The notes under the pieces were generated by a model that was not told the origin of the DNA, made no database searches, and worked only from the letters and a program-made list of their open reading frames with translations. DNA of 41,066 nt from Tildeniella torsiva UHER 1998/13D (GTDB lineage Bacteria; Cyanobacteriota; Cyanobacteriia; Phormidesmidales; Phormidesmidaceae), in contig JAHHIH010000036.1 in the NCBI GenBank assembly GCA_019358835.1, positions 1-41,066 of the forward strand, given 5' to 3'. The first letter of the stretch is position 1. Every line of letters starts with the position of its first letter. Shown here piece by piece: positions 27,152 to 35,368 of this stretch. The translations under genes were made by a program, and so were the position numbers.

Positions 27152-27871
27152 ATGCAGTCCTACTATCATCTCTCGACTATGGATGCAGTTGAGTATTTGG
27201 AGTCTATATCGGATTGCATGATTGACTGTGTTATTACCGACCCTCCATATGAGTCTCTAGAAAAACACCGCAAGGTTGGAACAACAACTCGGCTAAAACA
27301 AAGCAAAGCCTCAAGTAATAAATGGTTTGAAATTTTTCCAAACAATCGATTTGAAGAATTACTAATTCACATATTTCGAGTGCTAAAGAAGAATTCACAC
27401 TTTTATCTATTTTGCGATTCAACTACAATGTTTGTGGTTAAACCAATAGCTGAGTCTGTTGGTTTCCGATTCTGGAAGCCCCTCGTTTGGGACAAGCAAA
27501 GAATAGGAATGGGATACCACTACAGAAGTAGATATGAATTCATCTTGTTCTTTGAAAAAGGAAAGAAAAAACTTAATGATCTAGGAGTTCCTGACATTAT
27601 TGAACATCCAAGAATTCATAGAGGATATCCTACAGAAAAGCCTTATGAAGTAGCTGAAATACTTGTTAAACAAAGCACTCAACTTAATGAGATTATTCTG
27701 GATCCATTTATAGGTTCAGGCTCAGTTGGAGTGGCTTCAGTCAAGTTAGGCCGTCACTTTTTAGGATGTGACTCAAACTCTGAAGCGATTGATCTATCCC
27801 ATGAGCGTATCTCTTCAATGGGTGGTGAGCTATCAGAAGTTCACTTCAAGGAGAACTTGAGGAGGTTATGA
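27152..27871 (+). CDS. Beta-class DNA methyltransferase (N6-adenine or N4-cytosine)
   Basis: A 239-residue SAM-dependent DNA methyltransferase. The catalytic motif TDPPY is at 29-33 and the SAM-binding motif DPFIGSGSVGVA at 184-195, so motif IV precedes motif I (beta class). The HRGYPTEKP block at 156-164 is the usual lead-in. DPPY favours N6-adenine. Only a short segment links motifs IV and I, so the target-recognition region is small. The target site is unknown. Low GC and AT-rich codons set it apart from the rest of the window. It is the first gene of a coupled three-gene cassette; no recognisable restriction enzyme is present. Confidence 0.92.
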   Translation: MQSYYHLSTMDAVEYLESISDCMIDCVITDPPYESLEKHRKVGTTTRLKQSKASSNKWFEIFPNNRFEELLIHIFRVLKKNSHFYLFCDSTTMFVVKPIAESVGFRFWKPLVWDKQRIGMGYHYRSRYEFILFFEKGKKKLNDLGVPDIIEHPRIHRGYPTEKPYEVAEILVKQSTQLNEIILDPFIGSGSVGVASVKLGRHFLGCDSNSEAIDLSHERISSMGGELSEVHFKENLRRL

Positions 27872-28272
27872 TGTCTAATCAATCTGACTGGCCTGATGTT
27901 TTCCCTGAGGGTGTCCCTCCTGATAGTGCTGTACCTGCCGATGGAGATGCCTTTAGGCTAGTTGGAAATATTCCTCCATCTGATTTGGATTTCCTTTCAA
28001 CCTATGAGGAATCCCCAAGAAGGCAAGTTAAAGATGACGGTATCGGAATGTTCTTCGGTGTATCGTTTCACCGTGATTTGAGTTGTAGCATTCGTACAAG
28101 AGCCAGGTACAGGCCTCTTCGGAGTCGTCGAATTGTTGTAGGAACTTTGAAGAACGATCATGGTGTTTGTCTAGCAACACCAACCTCTTGTGGCCCGTCG
28201 CATCTAACGGTTTGGAGGCGAACACAATCCGAGATTCATGCTGATTTTATTATTGATGCGGAGGCAACATGA
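27871..28272 (+). CDS. Uncharacterised 133-residue cassette protein
   Basis: Not recognised. ATG 27871 is preferred over 27868 because AGGAGG at 27860-27865 gives 5-base spacing; the start overlaps the methyltransferase stop as TGATG. The N-terminus is acidic and Pro-rich (SDWPDVFPEGVPPDSAVP). The C-terminal ~75 residues (GIGMFFGVSFHRDLSC, RARYRPLRSRR, VVGTLKNDHGVCLATP, SHLTVWRR, IHADFII) look like a compact beta-rich domain with conserved-looking His, Arg and Trp. No signal peptide or membrane span. Its stop overlaps the next start by 4 bases (ATGA), so it is made with its neighbours and is likely a partner of one of them. Confidence 0.75.
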   Translation: MSNQSDWPDVFPEGVPPDSAVPADGDAFRLVGNIPPSDLDFLSTYEESPRRQVKDDGIGMFFGVSFHRDLSCSIRTRARYRPLRSRRIVVGTLKNDHGVCLATPTSCGPSHLTVWRRTQSEIHADFIIDAEAT

Positions 28273-29540
28273 GCTTTTTGCCTCTAAATACTATGCTTGG
28301 AAAATTGAGAATAGTTGAAGTTCTCGATTGGTATGATGGTCCTCGTCTTTTTATTGCTGAGAATGCTTCGGGCAGTCGTTACATTGCCTTTTGGGCCGAT
28401 GAACAAGAAGGTGAAAGTTTATGGCTATACTCTTTGGTGTCAGAGATTAGGATTTCTAATTTAGTATCTGGCAAAGCTGATTTACGAAGTATTTATACAG
28501 ACCCAGAAGACGAAGTAATTTTTTTAGTTCGATTAACTGATCAAGAACAATCATTCGTGGATGCTATTGTTCCTGATCAAATAGAGCAAGATTTACTTCC
28601 ACCATGTGATGATTTTTTGGTTTCCAACGAAAGTTTTTTTCCTGAAAATGATTTTGTAGATTCTGAAGTTTCTGAACCACTTACGCATCAAATCACTATC
28701 AATCGCCCACGATCAAATGCAACCATTGCCTTTGAATCACTTGCATCAGTTGCGGCAAACTGGTCAAGGCTAATTCACTCCATACTAAGTACGCCTCCTG
28801 TACCTATAAATGCAAGTGTTGGTTCCTTAATCATAGAGCTTCAGACTGAGGCAGGAGCCAAACTTTATGACTTTTTCAATAATCTTCGCACACTAATTGC
28901 TTCACCTAATCCTGAGCAGATCGTTGAAACTTTTAGTCATCAAGATAGCAAACTACTTGAGCTATTTCTGGAATCGCTTCACAAGGATAAATTGACATTA
29001 TCTGCAAAGATAACTTCACAGTCTGAGAATCATTCTCTTGTGATTTCTCACTCAGCCATTCGTGAACTAAGATTAAAGTTAGCTGATTTAAATCAACAAA
29101 GAGTTGAATCAGCTGAAGTTCCTCAAGCAGATGATCTCAATAAATTATTTAGAATGCTTGAGTTAATTAAAGAGGGAGATACTAATCTTGGGTATCATTT
29201 GTCCTTATCACCAAGGCAAGTCAATTACTATAAGCAAGCAGGCCGTATCTTAGATCTACTCAATAAGAGTAATGTGCTTACAAGCCGAGGACAATATCTT
29301 GCCGGACTGTCCGAAATTGATCGCTATGATGTCACGATGCTGTTTTTTGAAAGTTCACCAGTAGGTTTTGCGTGGCTCCGTTATTGTGGGGTTTACTCCG
29401 CACTTGATCTCAGTCCAGAATCTGCTGAGCCTTTCCTGAAAACGCAGTGTTCTGATTTGGCTGAAGCAACGGTAGGGCGTCGTGCACAAACATTGCGGTA
29501 TTGGGTAAAGGCATTTCAAAGTCAAGAAGATCGAGATTAA
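28269..29540 (+). CDS. DUF6575-like cassette protein with C-terminal winged-helix-like domain
   Basis: A 423-residue soluble protein. Residues 1-90 (LGKLRIVEVLDWYDGPRLF, YIAFWADEQEGESLWLYSLV) match my memory of the DUF6575 N-terminal domain. The middle is mostly helical with no known motif. The C-terminal ~110 residues (GYHLSLSPRQVNYYKQAGRI, LTSRGQYLAGLS) look like a winged helix of the kind attached to some restriction and defence proteins. No nuclease, helicase or ATPase motif is evident. A GGAGG lies 4 bases before ATG 28269, which overlaps the previous stop. Low GC like its neighbours. It could sense or act on unmethylated DNA, but that is speculation. Confidence 0.78.
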   Translation: MSFLPLNTMLGKLRIVEVLDWYDGPRLFIAENASGSRYIAFWADEQEGESLWLYSLVSEIRISNLVSGKADLRSIYTDPEDEVIFLVRLTDQEQSFVDAIVPDQIEQDLLPPCDDFLVSNESFFPENDFVDSEVSEPLTHQITINRPRSNATIAFESLASVAANWSRLIHSILSTPPVPINASVGSLIIELQTEAGAKLYDFFNNLRTLIASPNPEQIVETFSHQDSKLLELFLESLHKDKLTLSAKITSQSENHSLVISHSAIRELRLKLADLNQQRVESAEVPQADDLNKLFRMLELIKEGDTNLGYHLSLSPRQVNYYKQAGRILDLLNKSNVLTSRGQYLAGLSEIDRYDVTMLFFESSPVGFAWLRYCGVYSALDLSPESAEPFLKTQCSDLAEATVGRRAQTLRYWVKAFQSQEDRD

Positions 29541-29745
29541 AGCCCCTTTTTGGCCGCTCTCTCTAAAAAAACTATCGAACAATTTACTTGGAGCGGACTA
29601 CGAAAGATCTTGGTGTTGAGTTCAAGGTTACTTACAACCGTTCAAGCAAACCGTTAGTGCAATAGCTACTAAAACGTCATAGCTGATACATTTTTATGGG
29701 GGCATAGAGACCTTTTGTCATCGATTGACTTGGGGACAAGGCTGA
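29541..29745. other. AT-rich spacer after the methyltransferase cassette
   Basis: Non-coding in all frames that I can judge; no terminator with a T-tract and no direct repeat marking an island boundary was found here. Confidence 0.4.
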
Positions 29746-30021
29746 GAAACCCTAACGCGTCACGACAGGGTCGCCGAGCGCATTAATTCTGTTTAGAGGA
29801 CTATCGATTCCTATTTTCACTGCGTTAACGGTGAAAACTATAGAATTGCCGATGCCCTAAACAGAATCGATGAAGCAAATCATAGAATCGACAGTGCCCT
29901 AAACAGAATCGATAGAGAAAATTATAGAATCGGCACTGCTCTAAACAGAGTCGGCGGTGTTCTTGAGCAAATCAGAAGGGCTGGGCTCTGGGAAGCCACG
30001 GCCTCTTGCCCGTCGTTGTAG
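29746..30021 (+). pseudogene. Broken coiled-coil gene with 42 bp tandem repeat
   Basis: In one frame the DNA reads HDRVAERINSV, then a TAG at 29794, then a coiled-coil of 14-residue repeats (YRIADALNRIDEAN, HRIDSALNRIDREN, YRIGTALNRV), and stops at 30019-30021. The repeat is also seen as DNA: GCYCTAAACAGA starts at 29854, 29896 and 29938, exactly 42 bp apart. No start codon or ribosome site follows the TAG, so it is probably a decayed gene or a transplanted fragment. Confidence 0.55.
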
Positions 30022-30132
30022 CTTGATACCGAAAAAACTCCCGTATATTTACAGAAGCTACCAGGAGTTCCCATAGAAGATTAATTGAAAAGTGCATCGA
30101 GGGATGCATCATCCCCTATTTGAAAATCTAAA

Positions 30133-30624
30133 ATGAACAATCAAACCGTAACGGCTACGCTGTCTACCCAAGACGCTTTAGAGATCGTGGCTCAGCTCAA
30201 AACAGTTCGTGAGCAGCTTGACTTCCTGATTGGCTTAACGCCCCAAGAGCGGCGTCAAATCACCAAGATGGGCCGCAAGTCGCAAACATTTACAACTCGC
30301 GCTCTAGACATGGCCGCCCAGCACATCGACATGATGCCGCGCCATCTCGATATCGAAGAAGCCCGCCGCGATCTGGCTCTCTTCGAAGCGCTGAACCCTA
30401 TTTTGCAAGCAGTGAACCACCTCAAAGAGCTGCTGGAAGATACCCAAATGCTGGCCGGTAGCGAAGCCTATGCAGCAGCCCGGCTGGCCTACAACTCCGC
30501 CAAAGTAACGGGCAAAAATAGAGGACTGGATGACGTCATGGAAGATCTCTCTCAGCAGTTTCGCAAATCACGCCGACAAAGCGCGATCGCTCAATCTCCC
30601 GCTCCCCAATCGCAGACGGCCTAG
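30133..30624 (+). CDS. Uncharacterised helical protein (163 residues)
   Basis: Not assigned to a named family. It is a soluble all-helical protein: an N-terminal helix with LKTVREQLDFLIGLTPQERRQ, a second with MGRKSQTFTTRALDMAAQHID, then ALNPILQAVNHLKELLEDTQ and a basic tail (QQFRKSRRQSA). The segment around LTPQERR and KMGRKSQ recurs, as I recall, in a family of unknown proteins in bacteria. GC and codon use return to the genomic norm here, so this gene marks the right edge of the low-GC island. Confidence 0.75.
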   Translation: MNNQTVTATLSTQDALEIVAQLKTVREQLDFLIGLTPQERRQITKMGRKSQTFTTRALDMAAQHIDMMPRHLDIEEARRDLALFEALNPILQAVNHLKELLEDTQMLAGSEAYAAARLAYNSAKVTGKNRGLDDVMEDLSQQFRKSRRQSAIAQSPAPQSQTA

Positions 30625-30779
30625 CTAACCCTGGATAGCACCTCACAAGCCCAAACCCCATCGCCTCGATCGTTGCCGTGCCGGTAATTGTCGGGGCGAT
30701 GGTCTTTTTAGCAGATTACTGCCGCTGCTCAGCACCACGTTATAGCTAGAGTCACCTAGTGGTCTGGCAAGCCTTAAAT

Positions 30780-30857
30780 TGTAGGTTGGGTGGCGCGCTA
30801 GCAGAACCCAACAAAGCTTACCGTTGTTGGGTTTCACTTCGTTCCACCCAACCTACA
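30780..30857. repeat. 78 bp hairpin element with 14 bp inverted ends
   Basis: The left end TGTAGGTTGGGTGG (30780-30793) is the exact reverse complement of the right end at 30844-30857. Inside, AACCCAACA and TGTTGGGTT form a second inverted pair. This looks like a small non-autonomous (MITE-like) or REP-like repeat of the kind common in cyanobacteria, lying just after the dihydropyrimidinase gene. Confidence 0.7.
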
Positions 30858-30862
30858 GGAAG

Positions 30863-32278
30863 CTATAGCACTCGCCCTGATGCACGGCGGGGCAGATATT
30901 CGCCCATGCCCGATCGCCCCAGCCATTCATCCCCATCCACAATGCACTGGCCGCGCAGAAAGACCTTTTTGACCTTGCCCGTCACCTCGCGCCCCTCAAA
31001 CAGCGAGTAATCGACCAGCGAATGGTGGGTGCTGGCGCTGAGGGTGTGGGTTTCGTCAGGGTCAAACAGCACCAGGTCGGCGTCGCTGCCGACGGCGATC
31101 GTGCCCTTGCGGGGAAACAGGCCAAACATTTTGGCCGGGGCGGTGGCGGTGAGCTGCACAAATCGGTTGAGGTTGATGCGTCCTGCTCTCACGCCGCCGT
31201 CGTAGAGCAGCGTTAGCCGCAGCTCTACCCCAGGGGCACCGTTGGGGATGCGGTTGAAGTTATCTCGACCGAATTGCTTTGACTTGAGAATGCCCAGCGG
31301 ATTCTCGTTCATGCAGAAGGGGCAGTGGTCAGTGGCTACCAGCTGGAGATCGTCGAACTGGAGCCCTCGCCACAGGGCGTGTTGGCAGTCGTGATTGCGC
31401 AGCGGCGGAGTCATCACGTACTTAGCGGCTTCAAAGCCGGGGGCATCGTATTCCGACTCATCGAGAAAGAGGTAGTGGGGGCAGGTTTCGGCAAAGGCAT
31501 GGATGCCGCGATCGCGCGCCTCCACCACCGCCTCCAATGCTTCCTTTGCTGACAGGTGCACAATATAAACGGGCACCTCTGCCAGCTCCGCAATGCGAAT
31601 CACCCGATGGGCGGCTTCCCCTTCCATCAGGCTGGGGCGGGTGAGTTGGTGGTATTTGGGCGAGGTATTGCCCTGCTCCAGCGCTTCTTCAATCAGCGCC
31701 TGAATTACCACCCCATTCTCGGCGTGGAGGTTAACCATGCCACCGTGATCGCCCGTGCGGCGCATGGTTCTAAAAATATCGGCGTCGTCAACCATCAGCA
31801 CGCCGGGGTAGGCCATGTAGAGCTTAAAGCTAGAGACCCCATCTTGATTGATCAGGTCGGGCAGCTCGGCCAAAGACCCAGGGTTAATGTCGGTGAGAAT
31901 GACGTGAAAGGCGTAGTCAACGCAGCACTGGGGCTCGGCTGCCGCCAGCCGTCTATCCAAAGCCGCCTTAGGGCTGTCGTTGTGGAACTGCTGGGCAAAG
32001 TCGATGATGGTGGTGGTGCCGCCAAAGGCCGCCGATCGCGTCCCCGTTTCAAAGGTGTCGCAGGTATAGACATCGTTGCCCATGGGGGTTTCCATGTGCA
32101 CATGGGCATCAATGCCACCGGGCAGCACAAGTAGCCCGGTGGCATCGTGACATTCGGCATTCTCGACCGAGAGCTGGCGACCAATGGCCTCAATGCGGCC
32201 ATCCTGAATGAGAATGTCACCCTGGTAGTCGTCTACCGCTGTGACAATGCGACCACCCTGAATCAATACCGATGTCAT
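30863..32278 (-). CDS. hydA: Dihydropyrimidinase / hydantoinase
   Basis: A 471-residue cyclic amidohydrolase of normal length. Metal ligands are visible in GGIDAHVHMET (two His), the carboxylated Lys region SSFKLYMAYPG, the later His in VNLHAENG and VYIVHLSAKE, and the Asp in LVATDHCPF. The GTTTIIDFAQ segment is typical of dihydropyrimidinases. It opens 5,6-dihydrouracil or hydantoin rings in the cytosol, releasing nitrogen-containing products. It stands alone leftward, near a nitrogen-control locus, but no NtcA site is seen in front of it. Confidence 0.93.
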   Translation of the reverse strand: MTSVLIQGGRIVTAVDDYQGDILIQDGRIEAIGRQLSVENAECHDATGLLVLPGGIDAHVHMETPMGNDVYTCDTFETGTRSAAFGGTTTIIDFAQQFHNDSPKAALDRRLAAAEPQCCVDYAFHVILTDINPGSLAELPDLINQDGVSSFKLYMAYPGVLMVDDADIFRTMRRTGDHGGMVNLHAENGVVIQALIEEALEQGNTSPKYHQLTRPSLMEGEAAHRVIRIAELAEVPVYIVHLSAKEALEAVVEARDRGIHAFAETCPHYLFLDESEYDAPGFEAAKYVMTPPLRNHDCQHALWRGLQFDDLQLVATDHCPFCMNENPLGILKSKQFGRDNFNRIPNGAPGVELRLTLLYDGGVRAGRINLNRFVQLTATAPAKMFGLFPRKGTIAVGSDADLVLFDPDETHTLSASTHHSLVDYSLFEGREVTGKVKKVFLRGQCIVDGDEWLGRSGMGEYLPRRASGRVL

Positions 32279-32489
32279 AGCAAGCCCCGTTGAAGCAAAA
32301 CTGAAGCGAAACGGCTGGCCGGTTGGCCCAGCTACCTATCCCCCCGAGGGGGAGTGCAGCGTTGCTATGACTATAGTGAGTGACCTAACGCTTGCCCATT
32401 AAATAAATGTGCAGTTGTAGGGGTGGGAAAGGCTTGTGGTTCCGGGTACGAAGAGCCGCCGTGAACCTTGTGCCTTAAACCCTAGAGCC

Positions 32490-32738
32490 CTAGTTGCGAT
32501 AGTGCAGCTCTTCGAGCCAGGTGCGCAGCTCGTCGGCGGAGGCATGGTCGATCGCCATCTGGGTGATGGGGTCGTAGGCGTTCCACAGGGCTTGGCCAGA
32601 AGCATCGCTAGCTTGCCACACGCGGGGTTCGGTGGTGGCTTCGAGGTGGGCCAGCAGGTTTTGCCAGAAGGCACCGAGCTGAGCGACAAGGCCGGTGGTG
32701 TTGTTAGAGTTGTTGATCGGCCAATAGCTGCTGTTCAT
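32490..32738 (-). CDS. Small uncharacterised protein (82 residues)
   Basis: An 82-residue soluble protein with a good ribosome site (AAGGAG seven bases before ATG 32738). It begins MNSSYWPINNSNNTTGLV and continues with helical segments (LGAFWQNLLAHLEATTEP, ITQMAIDHASADELRTWLEEL). I do not know a family name, though similar short Trp-rich proteins occur in cyanobacteria. It is divergent from the NtcA/riboswitch locus, and the geometry of the NtcA site favours the other direction. Confidence 0.75.
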   Translation of the reverse strand: MNSSYWPINNSNNTTGLVAQLGAFWQNLLAHLEATTEPRVWQASDASGQALWNAYDPITQMAIDHASADELRTWLEELHYRN

Positions 32739-32798
32739 AAGATCTCCTTTTTTTGGTGCGTCGGGGGTTTTTCACCCACAACCTAAGAATAGATTTCT

Positions 32799-32840
32799 GT
32801 AGCTAAAACTACAAAAGCTTTCTGTCATGGTAGGTATGAA
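32799..32840 (+). promoter_or_regulatory. NtcA-activated promoter
   Basis: GTAGCTAAAACTAC at 32799-32812 is a perfect GTA-N8-TAC NtcA site. Exactly 22 bases later lies TATGAA (32835-32840), close to the TAN3T box, matching the canonical layout of NtcA-activated promoters. Transcription would start near 32847 and run into the glutamine riboswitch. Confidence 0.7.
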
Positions 32841-32953
32841 TAACTTTCATGGGCGATCGCTTTACATAGTGGGGCCTATACTCTCTATGTAGAATTGTCA
32901 AAAGCCGATATTTTCAAAAAACAGTAGCGTATTATACAAATATCAAGATAAAT

Positions 32954-33046
32954 CGTTCATCTCCCGCTGCTCGTTGATAAGGTGCATTCCCCCTCAGGCA
33001 CCTCGGCAGGGAGACGGAAGTAGGGACACTCCCGAAGGAACGCGCC
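32954..33046 (+). promoter_or_regulatory. Glutamine riboswitch (glnA RNA / downstream-peptide motif)
   Basis: The 3' half contains GACGGAAGTAGGG and CCCGAAGGAACGCGCC, the highly conserved core of the glutamine aptamer. Pairings fit: P1 CGTTC (32954-32958) with GAACG (33038-33042), P2 TCTCCC (32960-32965) with GGGAGA (33009-33014), P3 GGG-ACACT-CCC (33023-33033), and an extra hairpin AGGTGC/GCACCT inside P2. It lies 31 bases before the DUF4278 start, so translation control by glutamine is likely. Confidence 0.88.
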
Positions 33047-33077
33047 TCACTACGCATCGCTTCTAGGAGGCGACATT

Positions 33078-33563
33078 ATGAAACTCACCTATCGCGGCAA
33101 CAGCTACGACGCTCCATCCAATCCCACCCCTGCCCTGGGCGAAACTATTGACACCGGCAACTATCGGGGTGCTCCCGTTGTTTTTAAAGCTGTGGCCGAA
33201 CTGCCCGCCCAGCCCGCTGCCGATTTGACCTGGCGCGGTGTGCCCCATCGCACGGGTATTGCGGCTCCGGTGGCGGCGATCGCCCCCGTGGTCATCGCGG
33301 CAGAGCTTCCGGCTGTTGCCGCTAGCCTCGCAACTCCTGTAGTGGCGGCTGACCCTGCGCCCATCAACATTTCTGACCTGGCCCGCAACCTGTTTATTCG
33401 CCGTCACCAGCGCAGCCGTCGGCGCGAACAGGGCATGATGGTGCGCCTGGCGGCTGAGGTCGGCATCCCTGTAGAAGACGCGGCCCACTACGAAAGCCAC
33501 ATTCAAGGCAAAATGCCCCACGATTTCTCTGGCTACGATCGCGGCTCATCAGCCATGAGCTAG
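33078..33563 (+). CDS. DUF4278 protein under glutamine riboswitch control
   Basis: A 161-residue protein whose N-terminus MKLTYRGNSYDA is the DUF4278 signature; AGGAGG lies 6 bases before ATG 33078. DUF4278 includes, as I recall, the Synechocystis PII-binding regulator PirA (about 51 residues), which tunes arginine synthesis. This protein is much longer: after the motif come an Ala/Val/Pro-rich stretch (about 60-95) and a basic C-terminal part (NLFIRRHQRSRRREQG, MMVRLAAEVGIPVEDAAHYE). The NtcA site and riboswitch upstream suggest a role in nitrogen status signalling. Function is inferred from context. Confidence 0.85.
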   Translation: MKLTYRGNSYDAPSNPTPALGETIDTGNYRGAPVVFKAVAELPAQPAADLTWRGVPHRTGIAAPVAAIAPVVIAAELPAVAASLATPVVAADPAPINISDLARNLFIRRHQRSRRREQGMMVRLAAEVGIPVEDAAHYESHIQGKMPHDFSGYDRGSSAMS

Positions 33564-34354
33564 CTTCGAGACGATACGGCAGATGGCCCGGCGCTCTGGC
33601 ACCCCGGGCCATTTTTTTGTGCCAGGGCGTTGATCTCTGCCCATTCTCCCTTGGTTAGGGGTTGGGAAATAAGCTGGCAATCAAAACAGTTCTCTGCTGC
33701 CTGAGTTAGCGATTCAATTATTTTGGCTGTGGTTAACCCCTGTCGTACAGCCAACTGGGCCTGGTTCGCTGGCGGTGCTGGGGTTTGAAACACCTGCTGC
33801 CACAGCTCTGCATTGGTCGTGAGTCCCATTGATCCATGCTGAAGCAAGTGAGAACCGCGTCGCAGCTGGGCGCTGCCGATCACTTTGTGACCTTGAACAT
33901 CGACTAAATCGGCACTGGTGGCTAAGGCAAAGCAGTTGTGCGATCGCCCATAGTCCCGACTGGGCTTCCCAAAATCTAAGGACACGCCCAGCTCTGCCCA
34001 GCCTGCAATTAAAAACTGGCACAGAAACCGATAGGCCTGGTCACGGCTTCCAGCAATGTTTGAAGTTACTAAGCTATAGGTCAAATCGCCCTGGTGTAGC
34101 ACCCCGCGCCCACCGGTCGGTCGCTGCACCAGATCTACCGGCTGCTCCTGCCAGACCACATGGTTCCAGTGGTCAGGAATCTGATGCCGCTGGCTCGCTC
34201 CTAAGGAAACCGCTGCTGGATTCCAGGTGTAGAACCGTAGGGTGGGCGGAAGCCCATGGTGCTGATGCTGGTCGAGCAGCCAGGTATCGATCGCCATCTG
34301 CACTGCACCGGGGGCTTCCAGTAATGGGATCAGCCGCCAGATCGCCTGACTCAC
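33560..34354 (-). CDS. Lipoate/octanoate ligase-transferase (LplA/LipM family)
   Basis: A 264-residue biotin/lipoyl protein ligase-fold enzyme. Motifs include [36 protein letters not shown] (RxTGGRxVxH) and [19 protein letters not shown] with the acyl-binding Lys. The start is GTG 34354, overlapping the lipA stop as GTGA, so they form a coupled operon. It should transfer octanoate or lipoate to E2/H proteins; the upstream partner lipA then adds sulphur. The C-terminal ~20 residues ([15 protein letters not shown]) are encoded by the terminator hairpin of the opposing gene, and the two stops overlap. Confidence 0.85.
   Translation of the reverse strand: MSQAIWRLIPLLEAPGAVQMAIDTWLLDQHQHHGLPPTLRFYTWNPAAVSLGASQRHQIPDHWNHVVWQEQPVDLVQRPTGGRGVLHQGDLTYSLVTSNIAGSRDQAYRFLCQFLIAGWAELGVSLDFGKPSRDYGRSHNCFALATSADLVDVQGHKVIGSAQLRRGSHLLQHGSMGLTTNAELWQQVFQTPAPPANQAQLAVRQGLTTAKIIESLTQAAENCFDCQLISQPLTKGEWAEINALAQKNGPGCQSAGPSAVSSRS
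33583..33618 (+). terminator. Intrinsic terminator of the DUF4278 gene
   Basis: ATGGCCCGG and CCGGGCCAT form a 9 bp perfect stem followed by seven T. It lies inside the 3' coding end of the opposing lipoate ligase gene and works only in the rightward direction. Confidence 0.88.
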
Positions 34355-35259
34355 GGGGCTTCCCCAGCGTGGTAAGAGCTGCGGACTAAGGGGCCAGAGC
34401 GCACATGCTCAAAGCCGAGTTCTTGGGCGATTGCTCCTAACCGGGTGAATTCTTCAGGCGTCCAGTAGCGATCGACCGGGCGGTGATCGAGCGAGGGGCG
34501 CATGTATTGGCCGATGGTGAGGCGATCGCACCCCACTCCGCGCAAATCTTGCATCACCTCAATCAGTTCTGCCTCCGTTTCGCCATGACCAACCATAAGT
34601 CCTGACTTGGTGGGGATGCTGGGGTCGAACGCTTTAACCAGCGATAGGACTCGGAGGGAGCGATCGTACTTGGCCCCCCGGCGCACCGGGTCTTGCAGTC
34701 GCCGCACAGTTTCAAGGTTGTGGTTGTAGCAGGCGGGCTTGGCGGCTACAACGGTCTGAACGCGATCGGCCTGCCCCGCATCCCGTGCGGTGCCCCCCCA
34801 AAAGTCTGGCGTCAATACTTCGATTTCCGTCTCCGGATTCTCCTGGCGAATCCTATCCATCACGGTGGCGAACCAACTGGCCCCGTGGTCGGGCAGGTCG
34901 TCCCGTGCCACCGAGGTCAGCACCACATAGCGCAGACCCAATAAACGGACGGATTCTGCCACTTTCTCAGGTTCGTGGGGGTCGAGGGTCATCGGCGTGT
35001 GGCCCTTTTCTACCTGGCAAAACGAGCAGGCGCGGGTGCACACCGACCCCATCAGCAAAAAGGTAGCGGTGCGGTTGGCGTAGCATTCGCCTCGGTTGGG
35101 GCAGCGGCCCTCTTCGCAAATGGTGTGTATCTGCCGCTCTTTGACAATGCGCTGCACCGCCGAAATCTCGCTGGCGTTGCCGATGGGGCGACGCAGCCAG
35201 TCGGGCATGCGCTCTAGCTCAGCCCTGAGCTGCTGACGCGAATTAGTTGTAGAAGTCAT
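34351..35259 (-). CDS. lipA: Lipoyl synthase
   Basis: A 302-residue radical-SAM enzyme from ATG 35259 ([19 protein letters not shown]). Both iron-sulphur sites are intact: the auxiliary cluster [12 protein letters not shown], the radical-SAM cluster CTRACSFC, and the C-terminal RSSY serine ligand. It inserts two sulphurs into protein-bound octanoate. It overlaps the ligase-transferase gene by 4 bases, giving a complete endogenous lipoylation operon. A second lipA elsewhere is common in cyanobacteria. Confidence 0.96.
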   Translation of the reverse strand: MTSTTNSRQQLRAELERMPDWLRRPIGNASEISAVQRIVKERQIHTICEEGRCPNRGECYANRTATFLLMGSVCTRACSFCQVEKGHTPMTLDPHEPEKVAESVRLLGLRYVVLTSVARDDLPDHGASWFATVMDRIRQENPETEIEVLTPDFWGGTARDAGQADRVQTVVAAKPACYNHNLETVRRLQDPVRRGAKYDRSLRVLSLVKAFDPSIPTKSGLMVGHGETEAELIEVMQDLRGVGCDRLTIGQYMRPSLDHRPVDRYWTPEEFTRLGAIAQELGFEHVRSGPLVRSSYHAGEAP

Positions 35260-35270
35260 GAGCCACCGTA

Positions 35271-35287
35271 GGGTGGGCACTGCCCAC
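35271..35287. repeat. Short palindrome GGTGGGCA-C-TGCCCACC
   Basis: A 17-base inverted repeat with a preceding GTAG, just upstream of lipA. It resembles the dispersed intergenic palindromes seen elsewhere in the window but has a different core. Confidence 0.55.
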
Positions 35288-35331
35288 CAAATGCTTTGTC
35301 GCCAGCAGGATTAAATCACCCTACAAGCTTA

Positions 35332-35351
35332 GGGCAAACGACCGTTTGCCC
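35332..35351. repeat. Dispersed palindrome, GGGCAAAC-GACC-GTTTGCCC type
   Basis: An 8 bp perfect stem with a 4-base loop followed by CTAC, between folB and lipA. Same layout as 5607-5626 with compensating changes in the stem (GCGC versus CAAA), so the family conserves structure rather than sequence. Confidence 0.65.
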
Positions 35352-35368
35352 CTACAAAAGGTTTTTCC

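Noticed and set aside
26439..30132. Integrative element with attachment sites
   Set aside because: No integrase, tRNA or flanking direct repeat was found, so only a low-GC island can be claimed.
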